From Pseudogymnoascus destructans (Eukaryota > Ascomycota > Leotiomycetes > Thelebolales > Thelebolaceae), in the NCBI RefSeq assembly GCF_001641265.1, contig NW_020167553.1, positions 117,881 through 181,880 of the forward strand: DNA of 64,000 nucleotides. The letters run 5' to 3'. The notes beneath the pieces were generated by a model. It did no database searches, was not told the DNA's origin, and saw only the letters and a program-made list of their open reading frames with translations. The translations under genes were made by a program, and so were the position numbers. Positions 1 through 10,380 of this stretch are shown here, piece by piece (position 1 is the stretch's first letter; each line of letters starts with the position of its first letter).

Positions 1-1812
1 GTAGCACGGATGTACAGAGTAAACCCAAGTACGCTCCGGACTATACGACTACGACAACGACGCGCATCACCACAACGCACCGCTGTGCCACGCGGAGGCC
101 AGAACAGAGTACTGTCTGATCTACAAGTTACAGCTATACAAAGATACATCCAACGCTCGTACGAAAATGGGTACGGTGCAACTAAGCCTATGGTGTTCAG
201 TGCCATCTGCCAACTACGTGCAGCAGAAACTCCAACATGTGCACCACCATCACAACGGTGGTTCCAGACATGGATTAAGACACAACAACACAACTTCCAT
301 ACAATAAAAACCCGGCCAATTGAAGCAGCACGGGTTGCATCTCATGAAGTATCAGCTATTAAAGAATGGTTTTATGAATTTAAAGATGTGTGTAATCAAC
401 TAGATATTACTGCAGGTGATATCTACAACTTTGATGAAGTTGGATTCCGTGTAGGAATGAGCACCGGTGAACATGTGTTGGTACCATCTGCAGTAAAGGA
501 GGTAAGTTGTTTCTACTTATCTTACTTTATATTATTCTAATATTTATAGCTTTATATACAAGCTCCAGAGAACAGACAAAGTCTTACAGTTATAGAGACA
601 ATTTCAGCTGCTGGCATTGCACTTCCACCGTTCCTTATTATACAAGGAAAATTACACATGGAAAGTTGGTACCATGACAATCTACACGGTGATGAGAAAG
701 TTGCAGTATCCGATTCCGGATATACAAACTCTGAGCTTGCAATGGAATATCTACAGCATTTTATTCAACATACACCGTCTATAAGAACGAAATTGTTAAT
801 AATGGACTCTCATGTCTCACATGAAGTTCCAGAGTTTATAATACTTGCACATCAACACAATATACACTTACATGTGTTTCCGTCTCATCTTACGCATATT
901 CTACAACCGCTAGATGTTACTGTGTTTGCACAATATAAACATTGGCACCGACGTGCAATTCAACAAGCAATCCGGAATTTTGATACAGATTATAATGTTA
1001 TATCTTTCTTTAGAGACTTGTCTACTATCCGTAAGCAGACATTTACAAAGGGTAACTGTATCAAGTCTTTTAGAGATGCAGGTATTTGGCCACCTAACTA
1101 TGAAAAGATTCAAGAGAAGGTTGCTATATATGCAAAACCAGAAGTTTTAGAAACACCACAACGCGCATTTCAAGCAAGTTATGATCTTTCAACATGGAGT
1201 CAAACATTTGATAAGATCCTTAGTTCACCATCACGGCAAAAGTGGGCATCTTCTTATACTGAAATCCAAACTCAGTTAACAGAGGCTGAGCTGTTCCAGT
1301 CAGAGCTTGTACAAATTACTACTATTATGACTGAGCAATGACAGCGGAAGGTTAGAAGTCGGAAATCTATTCAAAAAGGCGGTGCTATTACAGTTGAACA
1401 TGCACGGCAAAGGATTTATGAGAAGAAGGTAAAGGAGCAACTTTTAGAAGAAGCACGGGAGAAAAGAGAGAGAACACGCATGGTGAACGTTGAGCGTAAG
1501 ATGCAGCTCCGTGCTGGCATCGATGCACGGAAGGCAGAACGTACACGGAAAAAGGACCTACATGAATTTCAAAAAAGTAACCCAGACACGGAGCCACCAA
1601 TTGGCTTACGTACAGAAATCATTGACCCGGACGTTACACAGAAAAAACGTGAGGAGGAGGAGGAGGCGGACCGACTGTTAGCCATCGAGGAGAGTGGGTA
1701 CGTGAACTTTGCAGGCTTGGACTACGACATGATTCACGATGCAAGTGACGGTGGCTGTGATGATCAATCACTGCCTGACAATCAAATCTTTTTTAATTAT
1801 TTAATTCTATAA
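1..1812 (+). pseudogene. pogo/Fot1-type DDE transposase, 5' end outside window, one internal stop
   Basis: Tc1/mariner-superfamily transposase that would cut and paste a pogo/Fot1-like element. The reading frame is already open at base 1, so the N-terminal part is missing; what remains starts in a helix-turn-helix (VNPSTLR) followed by a CENP-B-like segment. The DDE core shows YNFDEVGFRVG (first Asp), then LIMDSHVSHE (second Asp), then LQPLDVTVFAQYK (third Asp). A 48-nt GT-AG intron (502-549) fits phase 0 and joins the two open frames exactly. TGA at 1339-1341 interrupts the frame, but the same frame continues to 1812 with a basic, coiled-coil-like tail, so this is one gene with a single nonsense change. 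Confident on family; activity unlikely unless the stop is read through. Confidence 0.88.
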
Positions 1813-2144
1813 CTTATATATATTTACAGCATTGTTACGTTGTCAGTCGTGTTCATGGTCGGTCGTGTCGCGTCGCGAGTCCGCTCCCGAAGTGTCCCAC
1901 AATCGCTTTCGCGTCCCAGTTCGCTTTCGCCAACCGCCTCCAGGCAGTGGTTTGAGAACCAACGATTAGTTATAGTTAATTTAATATGTTATGGTTGATT
2001 TATTGATATTCAAAGTAGAATGCCAATGAAAAGTGTCCGAGGTACTGATATGTCCGACGTACTGATAAACCACGTTACCTGAATTGCAACATGTAAGTAC
2101 ACCATGCACATCAACTCTAATCATGCTAACTGGGAATAGACATC
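1813..2144. other. transposon 3' flank with short direct repeats
   Basis: No gene seen. It includes a CG-rich stretch (about 1850-1940) and, at 2031-2072, two similar motifs of the form TGTCCGA-x-GTACTGATA, which could be subterminal repeats at the right end of the preceding DDE element. The left end lies outside the window, so terminal inverted repeats cannot be tested here. Confidence 0.3.
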
Positions 2145-2833
2145 ATGGCTACCAAACACGATGCACTTTACACCACCCCTTTGCCAGCAGAATTCCAGGC
2201 AAAGGCTTGCATTCTTAATGATGAATGTCTCCATTCCAAGGATGAGATGAATACAATTCGGGAATCACTTATGAACCATACCTTCATTGCGAGCCGTAAC
2301 AAGAGGATTACCATTGCTGAGTCTCATGTCCCATACATGCGCAATATCGACTTGGGAGATGGAGATAAGGGATCGATGCTGAAGGTTCTTGTGTTGGATT
2401 ATGAGCATTGTCCAGAGGATATCCAGGAGCAGATTGATCAGGTTGCAGAGCACATTCATGGACGATATCATCTGGACAGACCACAATCTGGCTTCATGCG
2501 GATATGGAGTCGCTGCAGTATGCCCCTTCTACCCAGGGCAAGTCTGCGTCGTCCGAGAAGAAGAAGGAGCTCTTTGCAAGGAGCATGGTGCACATCCCTG
2601 ATGCCGGTCGGCGAGAGCGCGAGTACCTGCGCTTCAGCAAACACCTGCAGCAAGTCGCAACCTGGTTCCTGGTTCGAGACAAGCTCGGCCCTGGCGCGGT
2701 CTGCCTCTTCCTAGGGCAGATATCAGACACGTGGGTGACAAGGACCCTTACATGGCAGGACCTCAACGTCTGGCTGAGACTCGTCCGAAACGAGGCTGCA
2801 TTGAGCAGGGTGACCGTCTCTGGCCACGCATAG
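2145..2833 (+). pseudogene. unrecognised protein, two frames joined by a frameshift
   Basis: I do not recognise this gene. An ATG at 2145 (MATKHDALYTTPLPAEFQ) opens a frame that looks coding until about residue 115 (HIHGRYHLDRPQSG). Beyond about 2485 the sensible continuation is in another frame (ESLQYAPSTQGKSASSEKKK), ending at 2833 with VRNEAALSRVTVSGHA. No convincing splice sites separate the two parts, so a small indel near 2470-2500 is the simplest reading. It runs convergently towards the TLH gene that ends at 2964, with 130 bp between stops, so it may be cargo of the same element or an unrelated relic. The protein has charged, soluble composition with no obvious signal peptide or membrane segment. 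Confidence 0.4.
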
Positions 2834-2963
2834 AGAGGAAGATGTTGGAGATGTGATGGGAGCTCAATCTACCAGTGTAGCTAACCCTTTGTGAATACAT
2901 CTATGCGCACTGGCCATCCCATTTTCCTCCTCGATCAAAATGGCCTGGTCCGTGCGCCACCCA

Positions 2964-5900
2964 TCATCCGAACTCTGCCAACACCAGTGCTGCAACACAG
3001 TTTGCCTGTATACACTTGTTGCCCTCGAGTGATGCGACCTCTCCCAGCCATGCCATGTACTGCGGGACGTCTTTGAAGCCTCGCTGGAAATGTCGCTTGA
3101 GCCAGCCCGCTGCACCCGGTCGAGCAAAGATAACACAGAGGCATGACCATGTCAGGGAATTGGCACTCGTCATCCTCGTGCTCGGGATCTGCCCGGTGGC
3201 AGATCCCCTGTGGCTGGTAGCAGAAGAAACAGACCACATACGGTGCTATCCAGCCATGCCTTCCCTTCGTCCTTGCATCATCCTTTGCCCGTATCCATTT
3301 AAACCCCATAGCGCATGTGTTGACATTGTGCACAAAGGGCCGCTGCATCGTGCAGCAGTACAGGCAGAGACCCAGCATCAGCTTGAGATCCTGCTCATAC
3401 CTGCTTAGTGCCTCATCCTTCATGTGGTCTTGTCGGAACACCTCCTCTGGCCCAGTGGTCACATCAACAGCCTCTTGCGATAATTGGAACTCGAGCCCTG
3501 CTGGCCTCACCTCTGCGTGTCCGCACTGGCAAACAGAGCAGGGCACCTCACCCTCCATACACCAGCGCCAGTCAAGCTTCTGATCCAGGAACTGCGACAG
3601 TACTCCGCGGGAGCAGAACTCCTTGGAGAGGAAGAGCTGCATTCCTTGGGTGTCAGGTGGGAGGTTGCCATCCTCGTTCACCTTCCAGGATGATCAGAGT
3701 ATGACTATAGATGTAGCTGGTTCCCCGTCACGACCGGCTCTGCCAGACTCTTGAGAGAAGTCAGTTATCCTATTAGGCTCATCGACATGAATCACTACTC
3801 AGACTTGAGGATAGTCAAACCCGACACCAAGGGCAGACGTCGCAGCCATGATGGGCTGGTTCCTGTCCCCGAGCCATGACTCTATCACTGCAGCCGTTTC
3901 CTCCTCCGACGCCAGGTCGGACGTGTATACCGGGCAGTCGAGGATCTCCCTCATCTCTTGCATGGCAGCCTTGGTTCAGCAGTAGATGATGACCTTGCCA
4001 TTGGACCTGTCGAGACCCTTCGACCAGGAATCTATCACATGCGTAGCTGCCCTGTCAAAGATGTCTCCTTCAGCGGTGTCGACAAGGTACTGGATGTTTG
4101 GCCTGTTTGTAGACTCCCGGATGATGGCTGGCCGCACCAGCTTGTTCAGCTGCACAAACTCCTCCTCCATTGCTGGGGGGAGCGTTGCTGTGAGCCAGAT
4201 GGTCTGGGTACGGATCTGCCGGACGTACCATCCAAGCTCCATCATGGATGGGCGGTAGTCGCTCGCAGTCACAGTCAGGTGTGTAATGGTGGGTGCACCA
4301 GATATGAGAATCTAGCCACCCAAGGAAGGGATGAATTTACTAAGACAACACACTGTCTTAGGAAACAGAGCCAAAGGGTTGTAGCTTAGACTATTCCACA
4401 ACGCAGCAATCAGGTGTATGATGTGGTGAAGTGGTTTAGACAAGTTGCAACAAATGTTGAGTCTGAGAACTCAGGGGTAAGTCAGAGGTTAGCACCTCAC
4501 TGACTTTTCAAAAACAGAGAATAACAAGATCAATGCTTGGAAGCTTGTAAAAGACGTGGAAGTATGTGATAGTCGATTTACTGTATTGCCTGCTTGCCCT
4601 TTCTTAAGGAAAGGGCAATCCTATTTATGCCAAAGGAGTGTAGTTCTCTCATTTTCCATGACTTTCCATGACTAACCAGGCTTGGTAAATGTATTAGAAA
4701 TCAAGTGCGACCCACAACTAGCTTGCTAATCATGTAGTGAACGTAAGAGAATCCCATAGAACCATCTCTTGGGTTCCTAGCCTATAGGAAGTGAAAAGGA
4801 GGTCCAAGGTCAGAGTACCTATAGACAAATTATGTCATAACTTAACCAATCTTGTGGGTAACTAAGGAGCGATGACGTGTAATGAATCATAGAGGGTTGT
4901 AGAAGCTTCTAGAGCTATCGTTTATGTTCCTAGGCCTCTAGTTGGTAGAGATATGCCATGTGGTAGTATTGGCCCACCCCCTTAAGGAGGAGATTTTCTT
5001 AATAACTTGTTCAATGAGTGTCCAAATGATATGCCGTGATGTATGTAGCATAAACAGATGTAGTAGAAGAGTTTGCAGCAATCGTTGAGTAGTATTGCTT
5101 CTGTTGTTGGTGTGATAAGCCAAGATATGTATGGTGACTTGTAGGTTTGAGGAGGAGATTTCTAAGTTTGCTCTTGAGTTTGATAGCAAACTGAGTGCAA
5201 CGAATGTCAGTATGACAAGGTGGGCCTCGTCGATGACAATCCTGTCGAGCTCTTGCTGGAATTGGAGCGTGCGCACGTAGTCCATGAAACCTTCTGTGCA
5301 AGCTGCCTCTGCAGAAACGATGACGAGGGATGCTTTCTGCTTACATCCGATCGTCCACACCAATGGCTGTATCCCCACCTCGCGGCACCGGCTGACCATG
5401 TCTCCGCGGAGAGCTACTGCTGGGATCACGAGGATTGTGGTGCGGTCCTCTGCCACTGCAGTCCCGACCAGGAAGACGAGCGTCTTGCCAGACCCTGTCC
5501 CGAGGATGAGCACCAGCTGCTCAACAGGCTTCACCATCATTGCCACCAGCCCACGTCTTTGCCCTGCTCGGAACTGCAGGTCTGGTGCACTGTAGAGCTT
5601 TCGCGCTGCATCAAGAAGGTCTGATTCAGAATAGGCCTTTCTTGGCCTGGCCTGGCTATGCTTAGCCGCATCCATCACCCGCAAGGACAGGACCTCGGAC
5701 ATCCCACGTGGTCGCTTGCCATCCAGGATACGATCGAACCGGAAGAAGCTGTGCCAGCTGCTCGAGGCCTTGTATGCGCGATGAAGCAGGACGTTCATCG
5801 TGAGTGTACTACTGCCTGCATACGCTTGGTTGAACGTGCGGTAGCTGTGGTTACTCTGCTCGGCCATCGCCATGAGCTCACTCTCCTCGTCGTCTCCAGC

Positions 5901-8356
5901 ATCTCCCTCAAGATCAAAGCTGGCCCGATCTCCTCCACCAAACTTCTCCTTGCAGATAGACATGGACATCTGGCACCAGTTGGCTGTATGCAGTGATGGT
6001 ATATCAGCACGCGCACATGCTCTCCTCAGGCAGGCCGTGACGGCTCCATCAGACCACACACCACCAGTCTTTGCCCACAGGTACGGACTTATCAGGGCCT
6101 TTGGCTGCTGCTGTCTGAGGAATATCTGCTGGAGAGGGATGACGTATGCAATGTAGTCGAGGAGCATGTCTCCAATAGCTCGAGGGAGGAAGCGCACATT
6201 GTCCTTGTACAGTCCAGACTGTTGCTGGCCCTTATGGTATTGCGTGTAGATCAGTACGAGCTTCTCCCATATATATACATGGCGCATCCGAGCAGTGTTG
6301 CACCATGTTATTGACAGCAGCTCCGGCTCGCGAAGAGGCTGCCCTGCTGTGATATGACAGAGGACAAGGAGTTGCTTCAGGAATTGCTGCACATAGCCTT
6401 CGTACACAGCAATTGCCTTGACAGACAACATCATCCCATCTCCGTCCTTTGCCTCGATGATAAACATCCGCCGGAGCTCAGCACTGCCTTGAATCATACC
6501 AAGCAGTGCGATGTCTGCAGACTGCACGAGCTCTGTGTTGCCCTTGTTGGTCAACCATGACACGCCAGCATCCTCGGTGTCAAGATCATCCCTCAGCCTC
6601 CATGATTGCATTGGCACCAGCTCATTCGACTTGAACATCAGCTTGTCGTATAGTAAGGAGTGAGCCTGACGGAACTCGGACGCTACCAGCTGCTCTATAT
6701 GCGACATCCTCAACTCGACCCCTCGAAACGTCATGTTCTGCCCATCGACCGACCACCGCGCCTGGTGCATAGCAATGGCTGCCTTTGACACCTTGAACAG
6801 GTACAGCCGCCACTGCAGGATGTGACCGAATGGAGTCTCTGCCAGCTGCTGGAACGTCTTTGAGCAGACGTCTGTGAGGAAGGCTGGGATGCGGTCCTCA
6901 TCATCCTGGTTTTGGTGACAGGCGTAGTCAAAGATTATCAGCTGCGCTGTCCATGTCAGCGCTGACAGATGGCTGTTGTAGTTGCCAGCTTCCTCCCATA
7001 GTCCGCTGCCACCACTCTTCCTCCGGCTGATCATTGCGCAGAAGCTCAGCACGGCTGACCGGAAGGGCATGCTTCCCACCATCTGGCAGATCAGCGCCAT
7101 GTACAGCTTCCGTATCCAGCCCTTGAGTTCGTGGTTCTCTTCAGGCGGGATGTGGAACATGGCACGGTCCTCGAGTATGGCCATTATCTTATCCATGGCC
7201 CTCCTCTGGCCTTGGTAGTCTCAATGACCTCGTGGGGCAGCACCTGGTCTGGTTGGGTGCTGGTGAAGTGGTGGCGCACACTCCGTTCTCCATCATCATC
7301 GTCCTTGTCGCCCATGTTATATGGCACGTTGTAGTAGTAGACGAGCAGCTGCTTGAATGTCGCAAAGTACTTTGTCAGCGTCGACGGGTTCTTGAATGAT
7401 CTGAAGCCATCCGACTGGCCTGACGCTCCTGCGTAGAAGGAGTTCAGGATGTTTGCCCTCTGCTGCGTCATCTTGCGCTCCTTGGAGTTGTCACTGCACA
7501 GCCTGTACACATCGCGCAGCAGACTCTCTGCGGCCCGCACAATGTGCGTCAGGTACGACTCTGGATCATACTTCCTTCCATCGCTACGGCCGTCATTCCC
7601 CGCCTTCCTAAGTGGTTGCACCTTAGGCAGCTGGTACGAGCTGTAGATCTCCTCATCCTTCAGCCCAGTGAGGTGGCTTGGGAATCCCGTCCGCTCTAGC
7701 CAGGGCACTCAGTCTATCTTGGAGGTAAGGTCCCGCACTACACTTGCAGCCTCCTCTTGGTCTTTTGTGGCCTCTTCAACATCCTTGCTGATCTTCTCGA
7801 ATAGCATGTCTTCCTTCAGCTGGCGCTCCTGGTCTTGTTGTGTTGTCGTAGCTTGGGGTAGCTGGGTAATGTCTTGTGTATTACTTAGAGGTGCAACTGC
7901 AAAGTAATTGATCCGATTACCACCTTTAAAGTATGTCTGTAGCTCGCACTCCTTCCACAGCTGGCCATGCATGGTCTTCTGTTGCGCAGCCTTTAACCTA
8001 TGCTCTACTCGCAAGTGCTCCTTCATGTTCGCTAGGTTGCGTGTGCAGTAGATGCATTGCGGGCGGAGGCAGTAGAACCCATCATGCCTCGTTAGGCCTT
8101 GCACGGGTTGCGCCAGCTGTCCTGAGTCAATCCTTTGTAGGTTCAGTCGTCGCACCTCTTCCTTCAGCTCGTCCAGACTCCTCCTCCTGCCATACCCATC
8201 AAGCAGCTCAGTAGTGGCCTTATGGACAGCTCCGCGTAGGTTGTGTGGGAACTCTCTCAGGTGTCGCTGCCCCCAGCGGGTGGTAGGCGACACACAGCTG
8301 CTACACGCTCGGCAGACCACAACCAAATGGTTCGCATCATATGTAAACTCGCTCAT
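2964..8356 (-). pseudogene. telomere-linked-helicase-type gene, copy A (OrsD-like fingers / recombinase-like / RecQ helicase)
   Basis: Long gene related to subtelomeric RecQ helicases (TLH) of fungi. From the start (MSEFTYDANHLVVV, ATG 8354-8356): CRACSSC with a downstream HLREFPH, then CIYC-x-HLRVEH, both resembling OrsD/DUF3505 Cys-His clusters; a central tyrosine-recombinase-like region (LREPEL, YHKGQQQ, HTANWCQM, NHS-x-Tyr); then the helicase with Walker A ILGTGSGKT, DEAH (IVIDEAH), WLTATLPP, and ESGRAGRDG. The tail carries CX2C motifs (CLYC, CFFC). Damage: TGA stops at 7709-7711, 3976-3978, 3799-3801 and 3694-3696; frameshifts near 7197 and near 3160; and a 936-bp solo LTR inserted directly after the DEAH motif. 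Removing the LTR plus one 5-bp duplication restores a continuous frame across that site. The central Arg of the recombinase-like cluster is Cys here (Arg in copy C). Confidence 0.85.
4282..5217. repeat. 936-bp solo LTR inside TLH copy A
   Basis: The segment starts TG, ends CA, and is flanked by a 5-bp direct repeat AGGTG (4277-4281 and 5218-5222), the signature of an LTR retroelement insertion reduced to one LTR. The same sequence occurs with identical length at 51890-52825, as a left fragment at 49116-49321, and as diverged pieces at 16241-17223. I see about nine differences between the two full copies by eye, so both are young. No internal retroelement domain remains. The family of the parent element is unknown. 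Confidence 0.92.
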
Positions 8357-8449
8357 CATGGCGACCACAATGCTCCTGCAGCCCTAGTACACGAGGTATA
8401 GGATGCCCTCTATCACGCAAAGTATATAAGCTGATTTTTAATCGTGCGT

Positions 8450-8599
8450 GACACTGTGCAGAGGATGTAGCCCATGCACCGGGAAATCCACGCCGCAGGG
8501 GATCACGCCGCAGGGGGAGACCCGCTTTTCGCAAAAATTCAGCCAACCGCAATCGCGTAAATCCACACCGCGGCGGCGGCGTGGATTGGCATAAGTGGT
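8450..8599 (-). repeat. upstream spacer of TLH copy A with GCGRYGTGGATTT motifs
   Basis: On the minus strand this spacer carries repeated GCGGTGTGGATTT / GCGGCGTGGATTT motifs and an interior stretch that aligns with the spacer at 9255-9366. It lies directly beyond a conserved TLH leader (about 8382-8449, ending in the same bases as 9188-9254). It therefore appears to be part of the TLH repeat unit rather than random flank. Confidence 0.5.
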
Positions 8600-9162
8600 A
8601 GTGCTGCAACACAGTTTGCCTGTATACACTTGTTGCCCTCAAGCGATGCGACCTCTCCCAGCCATGCCATGTACTGTGGGACGTCTTTGAAGCCTCGCTG
8701 GAAATGTCGCTTGACCCAGCCCGCTGCACCAGGTCGAGCAAAGGCGCCATAATGCAGAGGCATGACCATGGCAGGGAATTGGCACTCACTATCCTCATGC
8801 TTGGGATCTGCACGATGGCAGACCCCTTGGGGCTGGTAGCAGAAGAAACACACTACCTACAGTGCAATCCAACCGTGTTTCCTAGTCATCTTTGCATTGT
8901 CCTTAGCCTTGATATACTCAAGGTACTTTGGACAGCTGTTAGGGGTGTGCGAGAAGGACATCTGCAACGTGCGACAGTATAGGCAGTGTCCAACCATCAG
9001 CTCTAGGTGCAGCTCAGTAGTGGCCTTATGGACAGCTCCGCATAGGTTCTGTGGGAACTCGCTCAGGTGTCGCTGCCCCCCGCGCATGGTAGGGGACACA
9101 CAGCTGCTGCAGGCTTGGTAGACCACAACAAAATGGTTCGCATCATACGTAAGCTCACTCAT
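8600..9162 (-). pseudogene. TLH copy B: internally deleted derivative
   Basis: Starts like copy A (MSELTYDANHFVVV, then CSSC and HLSEFPQ). After TTEL, about 45 residues in, it jumps in frame to the C-terminal Cys-rich tail (HCLYCRT, CFFCYQPQG, HRADPKHED, RGFKDVPQYMAWLGEVAS). The whole recombinase-like and helicase body is absent. One TAG at 8857-8859 interrupts the frame, aligned with a Tyr codon in copy A. The homology stops at about 8600, a few codons before the natural end, where it abuts the upstream spacer of copy A. The leader upstream of the start (9188-9254) is nearly identical to that of copy A, so the two sit head-to-tail in tandem. It could be a nonautonomous derivative or a recombination product. 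Confidence 0.78.
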
Positions 9163-9366
9163 TACGACGACCACAATGCTCCTGTGGCCCTAGTACACGA
9201 GATATAGGATGCCCTCTATCACGCAAAGTATATAAGCTGATTTTTAATCGTGCGGTGCCGTGGCATAGGGGGTAGGAAATCCACATCGCAGAAACCACAT
9301 CGCCAGGTCGTCCCCACCTTTTGCCCAATTCCCGACCAACCACATCACCGCAAATCCACATCGCTG
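9163..9366 (-). repeat. TLH copy B leader and spacer
   Basis: 9188-9254 matches the copy A leader (CTAGTACACGAG...AATCGTGCG on the plus strand). 9255-9366 carries GCGATGTGGATTT-type motifs on the minus strand and aligns with the spacer at 8450-8599. At 9367 it changes abruptly to Gypsy LTR sequence, so this is also the breakpoint that truncated the Gypsy 3' LTR. Confidence 0.55.
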
Positions 9367-9717
9367 ACTGTATTGAGTTGAGCACGAAGCTCCTATCTAA
9401 GGAAATACTATCTACTTATATAGTGGCGTCGTGCCTAGTGGACTCTTGGGAACTCACTCGAGTCCTCGGAGTCCTGGACTCTTAGGACTCTTCTCATCAT
9501 CCTGCGAGTCCGTCACGTGCCTAGTGGACTCCTGGGAACTCACTCGAGTCCTCGGAGTCCTGGACTCTTAGGACTCTTCTCATCATCCTGCGAGTCTGTC
9601 ACGTGATACTTTCGGAACTACTATTCCCCGCTGCCCCTCCAGGTACCAGGGCCGGTCTCATGCGACCTCCCTCCTTCCTGTCCTGTAGTTGGCCAGCCTT
9701 CTTGTTCCGTCGTAACA
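9367..9717 (-). repeat. truncated 3' LTR of Gypsy copy 1
   Basis: 351 bp matching the 475-bp LTR at 15766-16240, ending CGTCGTAACA at 9717. About 124 bp of the LTR's outer end is missing, replaced by TLH-type spacer. It carries the two CACGTG-containing 86-bp U3 repeats. Confidence 0.9.
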
Positions 9718-9733
9718 CTCGCTCTCTTCCCCT
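9718..9733 (-). other. polypurine tract of Gypsy copy 1
   Basis: On the minus strand GGGGAAGAGAGCGAG directly precedes the 3' LTR (which starts TGTTACGACG), the position where plus-strand DNA synthesis is primed in LTR retrotransposons. Confidence 0.6.
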
Positions 9734-9765
9734 GGGCATTCGTCTCGAATCCTATAAGTACGTCC

Positions 9766-10380
9766 ATGTCCCCAGGACTCTGCTGCTCCTCAGCGAGTCC
9801 TTCAACATGCAACATGCCTACTGACACTGCCCGCAAACTCCAGGAACGCAACGATCTTGTCCGTCGAATAAAGAACCACGGATACGAACTACCCGAAATG
9901 GATTCTTGCTCGAACTGCGTGAGGCGAAACATTACTTGCGTGTCGTCTCCAAATGATTCACGGCGGTGCGCCGAGTGCGTTCGTCGCAACTTGAAAGAAA
10001 AGTGTGACTGTATGGGTCCTGAGCATCCCGACTGGGTGAAGCTCGAACGGGAGGAGGATCGCCTGGATCGCGAAGAGGAAGAAACCCTTTCGAAGTTACT
10101 TCGTCTGCGGAAGCAGAAACGCCTCATCCGAACCCGTGGTAAAGATATGCTCCGGCGAGGTTTGAAAACCCTCGACGAGCTTGATGCGGCAGAGGAGGCC
10201 GAACGTGTGGCTGCTGAGAAGCGTGACGCTGTTGAGGTCGAGGAACAGGCAGTTAGCGCTGCCTCCTCGTCTGTGACTGGGACCTCCACTTCCTCCGATC
10301 CACTGGCCTACTCCCCTGCATCTTGGGATCAATGGCTGGCGGATGGCGGCGTCGATATTCCTCCAGCAGTTCTTTGCTGA
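9766..10380 (+). CDS. antisense Cys-rich ORF inside the Gypsy element
   Basis: A 204-codon open frame on the strand opposite to gag-pol, between the chromodomain and the 3' LTR; its last 128 bases overlap the chromodomain reading frame in antisense. It has a cysteine cluster CSNCVRRNITC then CAECVRRNLKEKCDC, a long charged coiled coil (EREEDRLDREEEE and RLRKQKRLIRTRGKD), and a Ser-rich tail ending WDQWLADGGVDIPPAVLC. The cluster resembles the Cys-rich motifs of fungal DNA-binding proteins but I cannot assign it to Zn2Cys6 proper. An ATG at 9814 (MPTDTARKLQERN) is an alternative start. Extra antisense 3' ORFs are known in some fungal and plant Gypsy elements; the function here is unknown. Confidence 0.6.
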   Translation: MSPGLCCSSASPSTCNMPTDTARKLQERNDLVRRIKNHGYELPEMDSCSNCVRRNITCVSSPNDSRRCAECVRRNLKEKCDCMGPEHPDWVKLEREEDRLDREEEETLSKLLRLRKQKRLIRTRGKDMLRRGLKTLDELDAAEEAERVAAEKRDAVEVEEQAVSAASSSVTGTSTSSDPLAYSPASWDQWLADGGVDIPPAVLC

